Source: Erythrobacter mangrovi (lineage in GTDB: Bacteria > Pseudomonadota > Alphaproteobacteria > Sphingomonadales > Sphingomonadaceae). Taken from it: a stretch of DNA of 64,000 nucleotides. Within the stretch, counting starts at the first letter, position 1, and every line of letters starts with the position of its first letter. Location of the stretch: positions 1,557,763 to 1,621,762 of the forward strand of contig NZ_CP053921.1 in assembly GCF_013260645.1 (NCBI RefSeq), in the 5' to 3' direction. Shown piece after piece: positions 44,557-54,444 of this stretch. A program made the position numbers and the translations under genes. The notes beneath the pieces were generated by a model. That model searched no databases. It was not told where the DNA came from and saw nothing but the letters and a program-made list of their open reading frames with translations.

Positions 44557-46881
44557 ATGACGACAAAGGCCGGCGCCAAGATCCGCAACTGGCGAAAACA
44601 CCACGAACCGCCGCTTTCTGCTGAGGATTTCGGACGCATCTACGGGCGCCCGCAGGTCTGGAAGGCGCAGGCCGTCTACAATTGGGAAGCGAAGGGCAAG
44701 GTGGCGCGCCCGGCAGTCCAGCGCCGAATGGCCGCGCTCGGAATCTGCGAGCCCGCCGACTGGCTCGAGCCAGCCGAGGATGACAAGCGCCTCGATATCG
44801 AGGGAAGCGGCCCGGAGGCGCGTGACGGGCACCCGTTCTTCGACTTGCACCGGCACGGCTTCGTTCGTGTTGCCACCGCAACGCCGCGAACACGGACAGC
44901 GGATGTCGTCTATAATGCCGACGGGATAATCGAGCAGGCGCGAATGGCCGCACGGCAGAACGTCGACCTGCTGCTCTATCCCGAATTGTCGCTGTCTTCC
45001 TACGCGTTGGACGACTTGCATTTGCAGACCGCGCTGCTCGATACGGTCGAACGCGAACTGGCGCGTGTCTGCGAAGAGACGCGGGCGTTGACACCGGTCC
45101 TCGTGATCGGCGCCCCCCTGCGCCGCAATGGCCGGATCTACAACTGCGCACTCGCGATCGCCCGGGGCGAGGTGCTGGGCATCGTGCCCAAAAGCTTCCT
45201 GCCCAATTACCGCGAATATTACGAGAAGCGCTGGTTTGCGCACGGCCGCGACTGCATCGGGCTGGAGATCGAGTTGGCGGGACGTTCGGTTCCCTTCGGC
45301 ACCGACCTGATCTTTGCAGCGGCAAACCTGCCGGGCTTCGTCTTCGGGATCGAGATCTGCGAGGATTTCTGGGCGCCCAATCCGCCGGGGACCCTTGCGG
45401 CCCTGGCTGGTGCAACGATCCTGCTCAATCCCTCGGCATCGAACATCACCATCGGCAAGGCGGACGAACGCCACTTGCTGACCCGCGCCAGTTCGAGCCG
45501 CGCCGTCTGCGCCTATGCCTATTCGGCCAGCGGGCATGGCGAAAGTACCACCGACCTTGCCTGGGACGGACAGGGGATGATCTACGAGCTCGGCGACCTG
45601 CTGGTCGAAAGCACGCGCTTCGATCTCCATCCCGAGCTCTGCGTCACCGATGTCGACACCCAGCGCATCCTGGCCGAGCGGCTGCGCATGGGGACGTTCA
45701 ATGACGCAACCGAAGCCGCTGGTCGTCCCGAGGACTGGTATCGCCGGATTGCCTTCACCCATGCCGCGACGCCTGGCGACAAGGGGCTGGTCCGCCCGGT
45801 CCGGCGCTTCCCCTTCGTGCCGAACCGGGCACACAAGCTGGACGAGGATTGCTACGAGGCCTTCAACATCCAGGTCGATGCGCTGATGCGGCGGATCCAG
45901 TCGACCGGTTCGAGGTCGCTGGTGATCGGGATCTCGGGCGGGCTCGACAGCACGCATGCCCTGATCGTCGCCGCCAAGGCCTGCGACCGTCTGGGTCGAC
46001 CGCGCACCGATATTCGCGGCTACACCATGCCCGGCTTCGCGACTTCGGAAGGGACGAAGTCGAATGCCTGGAGGCTGATGAAGGCATTCGGGATTACCGC
46101 GGAAGAGATCGATATCCGGCCCACCGCCACCACCATGCTGGAGAATATCGGCCACCCCTTCGCCGATGGCGAGCCGGTCTACGACGTCACCTTCGAGAAC
46201 GTGCAGGCGGGCCTGCGAACCGACTACCTGTTCCGCCTTGCAGGCCACCATCGCGGTTTCGTGATCGGTACCGGTGATCTCAGCGAGCTCGCGCTCGGCT
46301 GGTGCACCTACGGTGTGGGCGACCACATGAGCCACTATGGCGTGAACTCGGGCGTGCCCAAGACGCTGATCCAGTACCTCATCCGCTGGACCATCCAGAC
46401 GCGGCAATTCGATGAAGGCGTCGACGGCGTTCTGGCTGATATCCTGGATACCGAAATCAGTCCCGAACTGGTCCCGGCAGGTGCCGACGGCCAGATCCAG
46501 AGCACGCAGTCGATCATCGGTCCTTACGAGCTCAATGACTTCTTCCTGCACCACATCATCCGCTGGGGGCAGAAGCCGAGCCACGTTGCATTCCTTGCCT
46601 GGCATGCCTGGCGCGATGCGAAGGAGGGCCAGTGGCCGATCGACTTCCCGGAGAACGCGAAGAACGCCTACGACCTCCCTACGATTGCCCATTGGCTGGA
46701 GAACTTCCTCAAGCGCTTCTTCGGCTTCAGCCAGTTCAAGCGCAGCGCCTTGCCCAACGGCCCGAAGGTCAGCGCAGGCGGGGCATTGAGCCCGCGTGGT
46801 GACTGGCGTGCGCCCAGTGACGCGGTCGCTGATGTCTGGCTCGCCGAACTTGCCGCCGAACTGCCGCCATTGGAGCGCTGA
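44557..46881 (+). CDS. nadE: Glutamine-dependent NAD+ synthetase with N-terminal HTH-like domain
   Basis: A 774-residue protein, about 90 longer than usual. Residues 1-75 look like an XRE-type helix-turn-helix (GAKIRNWRKHH, AQAVYNWEAKGKVARPAVQ, MAALGICEPADWLEPA). The enzyme proper begins near residue 94 (FFDLHRHGFVRVATATP). Its nitrilase-type glutaminase domain has the triad in LLYPELSLSSY (E143), PKSFLPNYREYYEKRWF and GIEICEDFW (C268). The synthetase domain has the ATP loop GISGGLDSTHA (about 460). It amidates nicotinic acid adenine dinucleotide to NAD using ammonia from glutamine. No start codon near residue 90 would give the normal enzyme alone, so this is a genuine fused frame. Confidence 0.9.
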   Translation: MTTKAGAKIRNWRKHHEPPLSAEDFGRIYGRPQVWKAQAVYNWEAKGKVARPAVQRRMAALGICEPADWLEPAEDDKRLDIEGSGPEARDGHPFFDLHRHGFVRVATATPRTRTADVVYNADGIIEQARMAARQNVDLLLYPELSLSSYALDDLHLQTALLDTVERELARVCEETRALTPVLVIGAPLRRNGRIYNCALAIARGEVLGIVPKSFLPNYREYYEKRWFAHGRDCIGLEIELAGRSVPFGTDLIFAAANLPGFVFGIEICEDFWAPNPPGTLAALAGATILLNPSASNITIGKADERHLLTRASSSRAVCAYAYSASGHGESTTDLAWDGQGMIYELGDLLVESTRFDLHPELCVTDVDTQRILAERLRMGTFNDATEAAGRPEDWYRRIAFTHAATPGDKGLVRPVRRFPFVPNRAHKLDEDCYEAFNIQVDALMRRIQSTGSRSLVIGISGGLDSTHALIVAAKACDRLGRPRTDIRGYTMPGFATSEGTKSNAWRLMKAFGITAEEIDIRPTATTMLENIGHPFADGEPVYDVTFENVQAGLRTDYLFRLAGHHRGFVIGTGDLSELALGWCTYGVGDHMSHYGVNSGVPKTLIQYLIRWTIQTRQFDEGVDGVLADILDTEISPELVPAGADGQIQSTQSIIGPYELNDFFLHHIIRWGQKPSHVAFLAWHAWRDAKEGQWPIDFPENAKNAYDLPTIAHWLENFLKRFFGFSQFKRSALPNGPKVSAGGALSPRGDWRAPSDAVADVWLAELAAELPPLER

Positions 46882-46883
46882 TC

Positions 46884-47771
46884 GTGTCGTTTCGTAGCCT
46901 TGCGATCATGATGTTCTGCAACGTGGTCTGGGCGCTGAACGTTGTGGTCAGCAAGCTGGCAGTCGATGATCTCGGCGCGCCGCCACTGTTCTACGCCTTG
47001 CTCCGCTCGGTGCTGGTAGCGCTGGCCTTGTTGCCCATGTTGAGACCGATTCCCAAGGATCTGTGGAAGGTCCTGCTGATCGGTCTCGCGATCAGCGGCG
47101 GGTCCTTCGCCTTGCTGTTCATGGGGCTGCAGACCGCGAGTCCCTCGGCCACCGGCGTGGTGAGCCTCACCGGCGCGCCCATGACAGTGCTGTTCGCGAT
47201 CATATTCCTTGGTGAGCGGGTCCGCTGGCGCCGCGGCCTCGGCATCGCGCTGGCCTTTGGCGGAGTGTTCTTTGCCATTGCGGGTGACAGCCACATGGAT
47301 GCCAGCGCGGGCCTGCTGCTGGTCTTCCTGGCGGCTGTGGTCGGCGCGCTTGGTGCCGTTTTCGTGAAGCGGCTCGATCTGCCATCGATCAACCTGCAAG
47401 CCTGGGCCGCGGTCGCCTCGATCGTTGTGCTCGCGCCGCTGTCTGCGGTGCTGGAGAGCGGGCAAGTGAGCGCGTTCGATGACGCGCCGCTGGAACTCCT
47501 GGCGTGCGTGATCTTTGCAGGGATTGTGGTTTCCGTCGGTGCGCACACGGCCTATTTTCGGCTGCTCCAGCAGCACGATGCCAATCAGATCGTTCCCTTG
47601 ACGCTGATGACCCCCATCCTGACCATCGCCTTTGGCGCATGGCTGACGGGCGACTCCATCGGCGGGAGACTGCTGATCGGGGGCGCGATCGCTCTGGTCG
47701 GCGTCGCGATCATCGTGCTGCGGCCCAGTGCGACCTTTACCCGTCGCTTCCTGGTGCGTTCGCGCTTCTGA
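46884..47771 (+). CDS. EamA-family (DMT) transporter
   Basis: A 295-residue membrane protein with ten predicted spans in two EamA repeats. The start FRSLAIMMFCNVVWALNVVV and the second-repeat segment PLTLMTPILTIAFGAWLTGD are typical of drug/metabolite exporters of the RhaT/YdcZ kind. It begins with GTG 2 nt after the nadE stop, TGGAG upstream, and so is probably cotranscribed. The substrate is unknown; amino acid or metabolite efflux is usual. It converges on ilvE, with stop codons abutting. Confidence 0.87.
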   Translation: MSFRSLAIMMFCNVVWALNVVVSKLAVDDLGAPPLFYALLRSVLVALALLPMLRPIPKDLWKVLLIGLAISGGSFALLFMGLQTASPSATGVVSLTGAPMTVLFAIIFLGERVRWRRGLGIALAFGGVFFAIAGDSHMDASAGLLLVFLAAVVGALGAVFVKRLDLPSINLQAWAAVASIVVLAPLSAVLESGQVSAFDDAPLELLACVIFAGIVVSVGAHTAYFRLLQQHDANQIVPLTLMTPILTIAFGAWLTGDSIGGRLLIGGAIALVGVAIIVLRPSATFTRRFLVRSRF

Positions 47772-48848
47772 TCAACCGACCGTCAGCACCCAGCCGTGGG
47801 TATCGGCGGTGGTGCCGCGCTGGATAGCGACCAGCCGTTCGCGGACCTTGCTGGTGAGCTGGCCCGGGCCACCCGACCCGATGGTGAATTCGCCATCATG
47901 GCCGGCAACCTTGCCGATCGGCGTAACCACGGCGGCGGTGCCGCAGGCGAAGCTTTCGACGAGCTTGCCGCTCTCGGCATCGGCGCGCCACTGATCGATG
48001 CTGTAGGCTTCCTCGCTGACTTCGAGGCCTTCCTCGCGCAACAGCTGGATCAGGCTGTCACGGGTGATGCCCGGCAGGATCGTGCCGGTCAGCGGCGGGG
48101 TGATGACGCGCCCGTCATCGAAGGCGAAGAACACGTTCATGCCGCCGAGCTCTTCCACCCACTTGTGCTCCACCGCGTCGAGGAACAGCACCTGGTCATG
48201 GCCGCGGGAGAAGGCTTCGCGCGTCGGCACCAGGCTTGCCGCGTAATTGCCCCCGCACTTCGCCGCACCGGTTCCACCGGGCGCGGCGCGGGTATAGTCG
48301 GAAATCCAGAGGCTGACCGCCGGTGCACCCGACTTGAAATAATTCCCTGCGGGTCCGGCAATGACCATGAACTTGTAGCGCTTGGCCGGGCGAACGCCGA
48401 GGAAAGCCTCGGTCGCGATCATGAAGGGGCGCAGGTAGAGCGAGCTACCCTCTGCCGACGGGACCCAGGCTCCATCGACCGCGATGAGCTGGCGGATCGC
48501 CTCGATGAACAGATCTTCGGGCACATGCGGCATCGCCAGCCTGTCGGCCGATGCGTTCAGGCGGCGCGCATTCTGATCGGGCCGGAACAGCGCGATCGAT
48601 CCGTCGCCATGGCGATAGGCCTTGAGCCCTTCGAAGATCTCTTGCGCATAATGGAGCACCGCGGCTGCGGGATCGAGCTGGATCGGTGCGCGTGGTTCGA
48701 CCCTGGCATCGTGCCAGCCGGCCTCGTCGGTCCATTCGATCGTGACCATATGGTCGGTAAAGTTCGTTCCGAATCCGGGATTGGCGAGGATCGCCTCGCG
48801 CTCGGCATCGGACAGGGGCGACGGGTGCGGGATGTGCTCGAACTGCAT
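47772..48848 (-). CDS. ilvE: Branched-chain amino acid aminotransferase
   Basis: A 358-residue fold-type IV PLP enzyme of the long (BCAT2-like) class. The PLP Lys is K197 in GAAKCGGNYAASL; HYAQEIFEGLKAYR, LYLRPFMIATE and VEELGGMNVFFAF are typical. It carries out the last step of Leu, Ile and Val synthesis or the first of their breakdown. ATG 48848 gives the normal length; the open frame upstream overlaps hairpins and is not coding. Upstream is an unusual 5' region with two tandem hairpins and a tiny ORF. Confidence 0.93.
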   Translation of the reverse strand: MQFEHIPHPSPLSDAEREAILANPGFGTNFTDHMVTIEWTDEAGWHDARVEPRAPIQLDPAAAVLHYAQEIFEGLKAYRHGDGSIALFRPDQNARRLNASADRLAMPHVPEDLFIEAIRQLIAVDGAWVPSAEGSSLYLRPFMIATEAFLGVRPAKRYKFMVIAGPAGNYFKSGAPAVSLWISDYTRAAPGGTGAAKCGGNYAASLVPTREAFSRGHDQVLFLDAVEHKWVEELGGMNVFFAFDDGRVITPPLTGTILPGITRDSLIQLLREEGLEVSEEAYSIDQWRADAESGKLVESFACGTAAVVTPIGKVAGHDGEFTIGSGGPGQLTSKVRERLVAIQRGTTADTHGWVLTVG

Positions 48849-48915
48849 GGCCCGGCGGGTACTGCGCAGCGCGGCCAAGCGCAAGGCAGGCAATCTATGT
48901 TCACCAAAATGGGAA

Positions 48916-49000
48916 GGGCAGCTCGACCTTGGTCGAGCTGCCCCCAAGCAAGACCGCAGCAAATGAGAAGGGCAGCATCGACCTTGGTCGAGCTGCCCTT
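48916..49000. repeat. Two tandem near-identical hairpins upstream of ilvE
   Basis: GGGCAGCTCGACC at 48916-48928 pairs with GGTCGAGCTGCCC at 48931-48943 (13 bp, 2-nt gap). About 30 nt on, 48968-49000 repeats the design with an extra A in the left arm and longer pairing AAGGGCAGC/GCTGCCCTT. Read on the minus strand they lie between the tiny ORF and ilvE and are followed by T-rich TTCTCATTT and TTCCCATTTT, so they could act as terminators or attenuators. Confidence 0.7.
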
Positions 49001-49054
49001 CGCATGGTCAGCGGCGGGAAGTGCCGCTCACGAAGCCTTTATCGGTTGCGATCC

Positions 49055-49111
49055 TTACCGATAATGCTCCGCGCGGGAACTTGCCGACCTCTCTGCTGAA
49101 CCATGAGACAT
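49055..49111 (-). CDS. Candidate 18-aa small ORF with extended Shine-Dalgarno
   Basis: ATG at 49111 opens an 18-codon frame (MSHGSAERSASSRAEHYR) ending in TAA at 49055. The ribosome binding site before it is near-maximal. The peptide is rich in Ser, Arg, Ala and His and contains no Leu, Ile or Val, so it is not a classic ilv attenuator peptide. A hairpin spans its stop codon. It could be a leader peptide for ilvE or a separate small protein or RNA gene ending at the tandem hairpins. No family is recognised with certainty. Confidence 0.45.
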   Translation of the reverse strand: MSHGSAERSASSRAEHYR

Positions 49112-49112
49112 C

Positions 49113-49127
49113 GGATCACCTCCTTTC
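49113..49127 (-). promoter_or_regulatory. Extended ribosome binding site of the small ORF
   Basis: On the minus strand this reads GAAAGGAGGTGATCC, complementary to the 3' tail of alphaproteobacterial 16S rRNA over about 13-15 bases, and ends 1 nt before the ATG. The core GGAGG is correctly spaced. Such full complementarity is much more than ordinary genes here show. Confidence 0.65.
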
Positions 49128-49265
49128 GCGCTTGTGAGCCAGAAATCCGTTTCACCGGATCCCAAGACCGCGTTTCGCCGCTGATCTTGAGTGTCAATTT
49201 GTTGCGCGAAAGAGCCTAATTCAAGGCTTGAAAAAAAGTTTTCCCACGTCAGAATTGTTAGATGT

Positions 49266-49293
49266 GGCCCGGCAGATTTGCGCGGGCCTTTTT
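49266..49293 (+). terminator. Rho-independent terminator-like hairpin, plus strand
   Basis: GGCCCG at 49266-49271 pairs with CGGGCC at 49283-49288 (extended by GCA/TGC) and is followed by TTTTT. No plus-strand gene lies just upstream, so either a small RNA starts in 49130-49230 or the hairpin serves mainly the convergent lipoprotein gene. Confidence 0.45.
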
Positions 49294-49297
49294 CGTT

Positions 49298-49852
49298 TCA
49301 CCTACAATCTTCGATAACCCGCGTAACCTCCGCCCAGTTAGGCAGATACAGGGCGGGCGTACCTGCCATTTCGACCGCGAATCGTCCGCTCGTGAGGGCC
49401 ATGGCATCGAGCAGCGGATCGCGTGCCGCGAGCGCCGCGGTCGCTGAATCCCGATTATTCGTAGACCCTGCTGCCAGCGTCCGACTCGCCTTTTCGGTGC
49501 GAATCGTCATGGCTGTGCCTGCCGAAGTGCCCTGAGAGTGGCGGGTCAGGGTGACGCGGCGGTCGTTTGCCGTGCAGGCGATAGTGAAGAGGGGATCGCC
49601 GCCTGCCTCGGCAAAGCGCGCGATGGTGCCCCCGTCGATGATGGCATAGCTCCAGGCCCCTCGCGATTGCGGGGCATCGATCCAGTTGGTTTCCGCCGGC
49701 ATTGGCGCAGGTGGCGGGGCAGGCGCCGGTATCTGCGCGACGGGTGTGGGCGTGGGGGCCGGTGCCGGTGCGGTCTGAGGGGCCGGCACGCAAGCGGCGA
49801 TGGCGAATGTCAGCGCAATCGCGCCGGCAAGATGGGCGAAGATCGGTTTCAT
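49298..49852 (-). CDS. Proline-rich lipoprotein of unknown function
   Basis: A 184-residue protein with a lipoprotein signal (lipobox IAAC, Cys about 21) followed by a Pro/Ala-rich linker (about 22-55, PAPAPTPTP and similar), suited to crossing the periplasm, and a C-terminal domain (about 56-184). That domain has WSYAIIDGGTIARFAEAGG, DPLFTIAC and RFAVEMAGTPALYLPNWAEV, and I do not recognise the family by name. It is divergent from tlyA, the starts 34 nt apart. Confidence 0.75.
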   Translation of the reverse strand: MKPIFAHLAGAIALTFAIAACVPAPQTAPAPAPTPTPVAQIPAPAPPPAPMPAETNWIDAPQSRGAWSYAIIDGGTIARFAEAGGDPLFTIACTANDRRVTLTRHSQGTSAGTAMTIRTEKASRTLAAGSTNNRDSATAALAARDPLLDAMALTSGRFAVEMAGTPALYLPNWAEVTRVIEDCR

Positions 49853-49886
49853 AGTGCTTCAATGCCCGCTAGGCGCAATCTTTCCA

Positions 49887-50627
49887 ATGGCTAAGAAGAT
49901 GCGCCTCGATCAGATGCTGGTGGACCGCGGGCTGGTGGAGAGCCGCACGCGGGCGCAGGCGCTGATCATGGCAGGCCTGGTCTTCTCAGGTGAGACTAAG
50001 CTGGCCAAGCCGGGGCAGCAGCTCGCCGAAGACACCCCGCTGGAAGTGCGCGGGCGCGACCACCCCTGGGTCAGCCGGGGCGGGATCAAGCTTGCCCATG
50101 CGATCGAGCAGTTCGGGCTCGATCCGACGGGCGTCACCGCCATGGATATCGGCAGTTCGACCGGCGGGTTCACCGATGTCTTGCTGCAAGGCGGTGCGGT
50201 GCATGTCTTCGCGGTTGATTCGGGGACCAACCAGCTAGCCTGGAAGCTGCGGCAGGACCCGCGCGTCACCGTGCTCGAACAGACCAGTGCGCGCATCCTC
50301 ACGCCGCAACTGATCGACCGCCCGTGCAATTGGGTGGTCTGCGACGCCAGCTTCATCGGCCTTGCCAAGGTGCTCGAGCGCCCGCTCGAACTCGCCGCCC
50401 CCGAATGTCGCCTTGTCGCGCTGATCAAGCCGCAATTCGAGGTTGGGCGTGAGGAAGTGGGCAAGAAAGGCGTCGTCAGTGACCCAGCGCTTCACGCGCG
50501 CGTCTGCGATGAGGTACGCAGTTGGGTCGAAAGCCTCGGCTTCGAAGTGCAGGGGATTGTCGAAAGCCCCATTACCGGGCCTGAAGGCAATATCGAGTTC
50601 CTGATCAGCGCGCTGCGGGGCGCCTAG
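49887..50627 (+). CDS. tlyA: TlyA-family rRNA (cytidine-2'-O)-methyltransferase / hemolysin-like
   Basis: A 246-residue protein. An N-terminal S4 RNA-binding domain (about 1-60, MRLDQMLVDRGLVESRTRAQ) is followed by an FtsJ-like methyltransferase with the SAM motif MDIGSSTGGFTDVLLQGGA, catalytic-type Lys in LIKPQFEVGREE, and a C-terminal SPITGPEGNIEFL. TlyA methylates ribose in 16S/23S rRNA in other bacteria. The ATG at 49887 gives the usual N-terminus. Its stop overlaps that of the convergent regulator gene. Confidence 0.92.
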   Translation: MAKKMRLDQMLVDRGLVESRTRAQALIMAGLVFSGETKLAKPGQQLAEDTPLEVRGRDHPWVSRGGIKLAHAIEQFGLDPTGVTAMDIGSSTGGFTDVLLQGGAVHVFAVDSGTNQLAWKLRQDPRVTVLEQTSARILTPQLIDRPCNWVVCDASFIGLAKVLERPLELAAPECRLVALIKPQFEVGREEVGKKGVVSDPALHARVCDEVRSWVESLGFEVQGIVESPITGPEGNIEFLISALRGA

Positions 50628-52033
50628 CCGAAGCGATAAGGCACTACGCCGCGCTGGTCGGGGTCGACCGCGATGGGGCGGTCGCTGGGCGGGAAGGCGC
50701 GCTGGTCGCAATCTGCGCGAGGACAGATACGGCAGGAGAGGCCGATCGGCGTCACGTTGCGGCCTGAAGCGATGTCGAGACCGTCGGCATAGATGAACTC
50801 CGCAGCGTGGCGCACCTCGCAGCCGAGCGCCACGGCATAGCGGCGAGGGGGGCGTTCGAAGGTCCCAGATGGCTTGACCAGCCCCTTGGCCATCGAGACG
50901 TAGCGCAACCCATCGGGCGTTTCGGCAAGCTGGACGAGGATTCGGTCGGGAACCGCCACCGCCTCGTGCACGATCCAAAGCGGGCAGGCACCACCGAAGC
51001 GGGCGAACTGCAATCGGGTTGCCGAATGGCGCTTGGTGATGTTGCCCGCCATGTCGACCCGGCAGAAGAAGAACGGCACGCCGCGTGCCCCGTCGCGCTG
51101 CAGGGTCGAGAGGCGGTGGCAGGTCTGTTCGAAACTCGTGCCGAATACCTGCGCGATCCGGTCGATATCGTGGCGCAGTTCGCGCGCGGTGCGGCGGAAA
51201 TCCTCATAGGGCATCAGCAGCGCCCCGGCGGCGTAGTTGCTCAGACCTACGAACAGCAGCTGGCGCGAAGCGGCATTGGGGAGCTTGGCTTCCTCGACGA
51301 CCCCCAGGATCTCGTCGCGCAGGGCGAGCGACACGAGCTGATGCGCCAGTTGGAACCGGCGGCTCTCGGCAGGCTGGCCCGGGTCGATCACGAGGTGCGC
51401 CATCTCCGCGTCGTAGCTGCGCAGGCCCGACTGGCCCGAATAGATCAGCGAGATCGACAGCGCGCTGCGCAAGTGGTGTTCGATTGCCTCGACGCTGGGG
51501 GAGGGTGCTCGCCCACGCAGGTGCTGGGCGAGCTGCTCTGCCGCGCGATCAAGCGTGTCGACGTAATTGTTCGCCACATGGAACCAGTCGCGCACCTCCT
51601 CCCAGGGCAGGCGCGCCCCGCCTGCATTGTCGGCAGAAAGTGCTTCATCGACCATTTCCAGCCGCTGTCCGGTGCGACGGTAAGCCTCGTGCAATGCGAC
51701 GAAGCGCTCGGCCAGGGCCGGTTGCTGCTCGACAATGCGGGCGAGCTGGTCTGGGGCCATTGGTTCGGCGAACAGCGGGTCCGCCGCCGCTTCGCGCAAG
51801 GCGACGGTCAGGCGCTCGGCCCGGTCGGTGCCCAGGTCTTCCCAGTCGAGCGGAAATAGCTCCGCCAGCCGCTCTATGAGTGCGGTCGTCAGCGGTCGCT
51901 GGTCGTTCTCGAGCTGCGAAAGATAGGACGCGCTGACCCCCAGTGTTGCAGCGAAGTCGGCCTGGCGCACGCCGCGGGTTTCACGCAGGCGGCGCAGGCG
52001 TTCTCCGGCAAACAGGCGGCGACGGGTCGACAT
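50624..52033 (-). CDS. pccR: Short-chain fatty acyl-CoA regulator (PccR/ScfR family)
   Basis: A 469-residue regulator. An N-terminal XRE helix-turn-helix (about 9-65, [20 protein letters not shown] then [14 protein letters not shown]) is followed by an IrrE/DUF2083-type region and a C-terminal Cys cluster ([17 protein letters not shown]) common in the ScfR/RamB group. In Rhodobacter sphaeroides PccR controls propionyl-CoA assimilation genes. Here the gene is divergent from pccB, separated by 113 nt that hold an array of TTTGCAA boxes, so the same control is expected. Its stop overlaps tlyA's. Confidence 0.88.
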   Translation of the reverse strand: MSTRRRLFAGERLRRLRETRGVRQADFAATLGVSASYLSQLENDQRPLTTALIERLAELFPLDWEDLGTDRAERLTVALREAAADPLFAEPMAPDQLARIVEQQPALAERFVALHEAYRRTGQRLEMVDEALSADNAGGARLPWEEVRDWFHVANNYVDTLDRAAEQLAQHLRGRAPSPSVEAIEHHLRSALSISLIYSGQSGLRSYDAEMAHLVIDPGQPAESRRFQLAHQLVSLALRDEILGVVEEAKLPNAASRQLLFVGLSNYAAGALLMPYEDFRRTARELRHDIDRIAQVFGTSFEQTCHRLSTLQRDGARGVPFFFCRVDMAGNITKRHSATRLQFARFGGACPLWIVHEAVAVPDRILVQLAETPDGLRYVSMAKGLVKPSGTFERPPRRYAVALGCEVRHAAEFIYADGLDIASGRNVTPIGLSCRICPRADCDQRAFPPSDRPIAVDPDQRGVVPYRFG

Positions 52034-52048
52034 GTCACGTCAGGTTAG

Positions 52049-52087
52049 TTTGCAAATACCGACTTTGCAACTTTGCAACTTTGCATT
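52049..52087. promoter_or_regulatory. TTTGCAA operator array for the PccR-like regulator
   Basis: The palindrome TTTGCAAA (52049-52056) is followed, after 7 nt, by three 8-bp tandem units: CTTTGCAA at 52063 and 52071 and CTTTGCAT at 52079. From memory, R. sphaeroides PccR binds paired TTTGCAAA boxes. The array lies 16 nt from the regulator ATG and 60 nt from the pccB ATG, so it can serve both. Confidence 0.75.
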
Positions 52088-52146
52088 GGACTTGGCGTCT
52101 GCTGGTGGCCAAGGGCAGGCTTTCCGCAATTGCCGATGGAGCAACA

Positions 52147-53675
<1,529 letters not shown>

Positions 53676-53679
<4 letters not shown>

Positions 53680-53957
53680 TGGACAGCAACGAACTCATCT
53701 CCATTGCTGAAAGGCTGGAAGCGGGCGCTTTCGAGAATAACCGCTCCTTTCAGTTCAGGCACAGCGTCCACCGTGATGGCACAATCGAGATCACGGGAGA
53801 TCAAGGAGCTTTGCGGGAGTTTGCGGGGCAAATTCTTCGGCTAGTAGCCAAGCCCTACGTCGAAGGTGCGCACGTTCACTTCGATTGTGCTGCTTTTTCC
53901 GATGAAGGGTCACAGCCGATGATCGTGTCGCGAGTAGAAGGGAATGAACGTCAATGA
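53676..53957 (+). CDS. Small protein resembling Imm32-type immunity proteins
   Basis: A 93-residue soluble protein. ATG 53676 overlaps the original pccB stop (ATGA); a second ATG follows. The second half, GDQGALREFAGQILRLVA then HVHFDCAAFSDEGSQPMIV, resembles the Imm32 immunity family as I remember it, but I see no toxin gene in the window, so this is a tentative likeness. Its own stop overlaps the epimerase start (ATGA). If translation ends early in pccB, coupling from pccB to this gene would be lost. Confidence 0.65.
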
Positions 53958-54403
53958 AACTCGGTCGTCTCAACCATGTCGGCGTCGCGACGCCTTCGAT
54001 CGAGGAATCGATCCGCTATTACCGTGATGTCATGGGCGCGACCTCATTCCACAAGCCCTTCGACCTGGAGGCGCAGGGAGTGAAGGTCTGCTTCGTCGAT
54101 ACGCCCGGCGAGAACGACACGCATGGCACGCAGATCGAACTGATCGAACCGCTCGGCCCGGACAGCCCGATTGCCAAGTTCCTCGAGAACAACCCGTCGG
54201 GCGGGCAGCATCACCTGTGCTACGAGGTCGAGGATATCGAGGAAGCCCGCAGCTGGTTCGAAGGGATGGGCAAGCGCATTCTTGGCCCCACCCGCATCGG
54301 TGCACACGGCACGCCGATCTTCTTCCTTCACCCGAAGGATATGATGGGCCAGCTTACCGAAATCATGGAGACGCCCAAGGGCGACTCGCACTGGTCGAAT
54401 TAA
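53954..54403 (+). CDS. mce: Methylmalonyl-CoA epimerase
   Basis: A 149-residue vicinal-oxygen-chelate protein. GRLNHVGVATPSIEESIRYY at the start carries the first metal-binding His; GGQHHLCYEVEDIEEA and LTEIMET supply the others. It interconverts the (S) and (R) forms of methylmalonyl-CoA between the carboxylase and the mutase. Translationally coupled to the preceding small gene by ATGA. Its usual length (about 145) is matched. Confidence 0.95.
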   Translation: MKLGRLNHVGVATPSIEESIRYYRDVMGATSFHKPFDLEAQGVKVCFVDTPGENDTHGTQIELIEPLGPDSPIAKFLENNPSGGQHHLCYEVEDIEEARSWFEGMGKRILGPTRIGAHGTPIFFLHPKDMMGQLTEIMETPKGDSHWSN

Positions 54404-54444
54404 GGCAAACCCCTCCCGCTGCGGAGGGATGGAGGGAGAAACAC

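Larger units (their letters stand above)
48849..49297. other. 449-bp region with leader-like elements
   Basis: It holds, from left to right, two tandem hairpins, a minus-strand 18-codon ORF with an extended ribosome binding site, a 7-bp hairpin (TATCGGT/ACCGATA, 49039-49062) and a plus-strand terminator-like hairpin. Annotated separately below. Confidence 0.6.

Noticed and set aside
44536..46692. A 718-codon minus-strand ORF opposite nadE
   Set aside because: Antisense to a complete NAD synthetase; no domain seen.
47796..49064. A 422-codon plus-strand ORF opposite ilvE
   Set aside because: It mirrors ilvE and runs into the hairpin region; no protein family visible.
49113..49127. Possible 16S rRNA 3'-end fragment (GGATCACCTCCTTTC on the plus strand)
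   Set aside because: The match is limited to the anti-Shine-Dalgarno tail and no other 16S sequence is present; the other strand makes sense as a ribosome binding site before an ATG.
49228..49256. TTGAAA-N17-AGAATT as a promoter for a small plus-strand RNA
   Set aside because: The -10 match is poor and the predicted transcript would consist of little more than the terminator hairpin.
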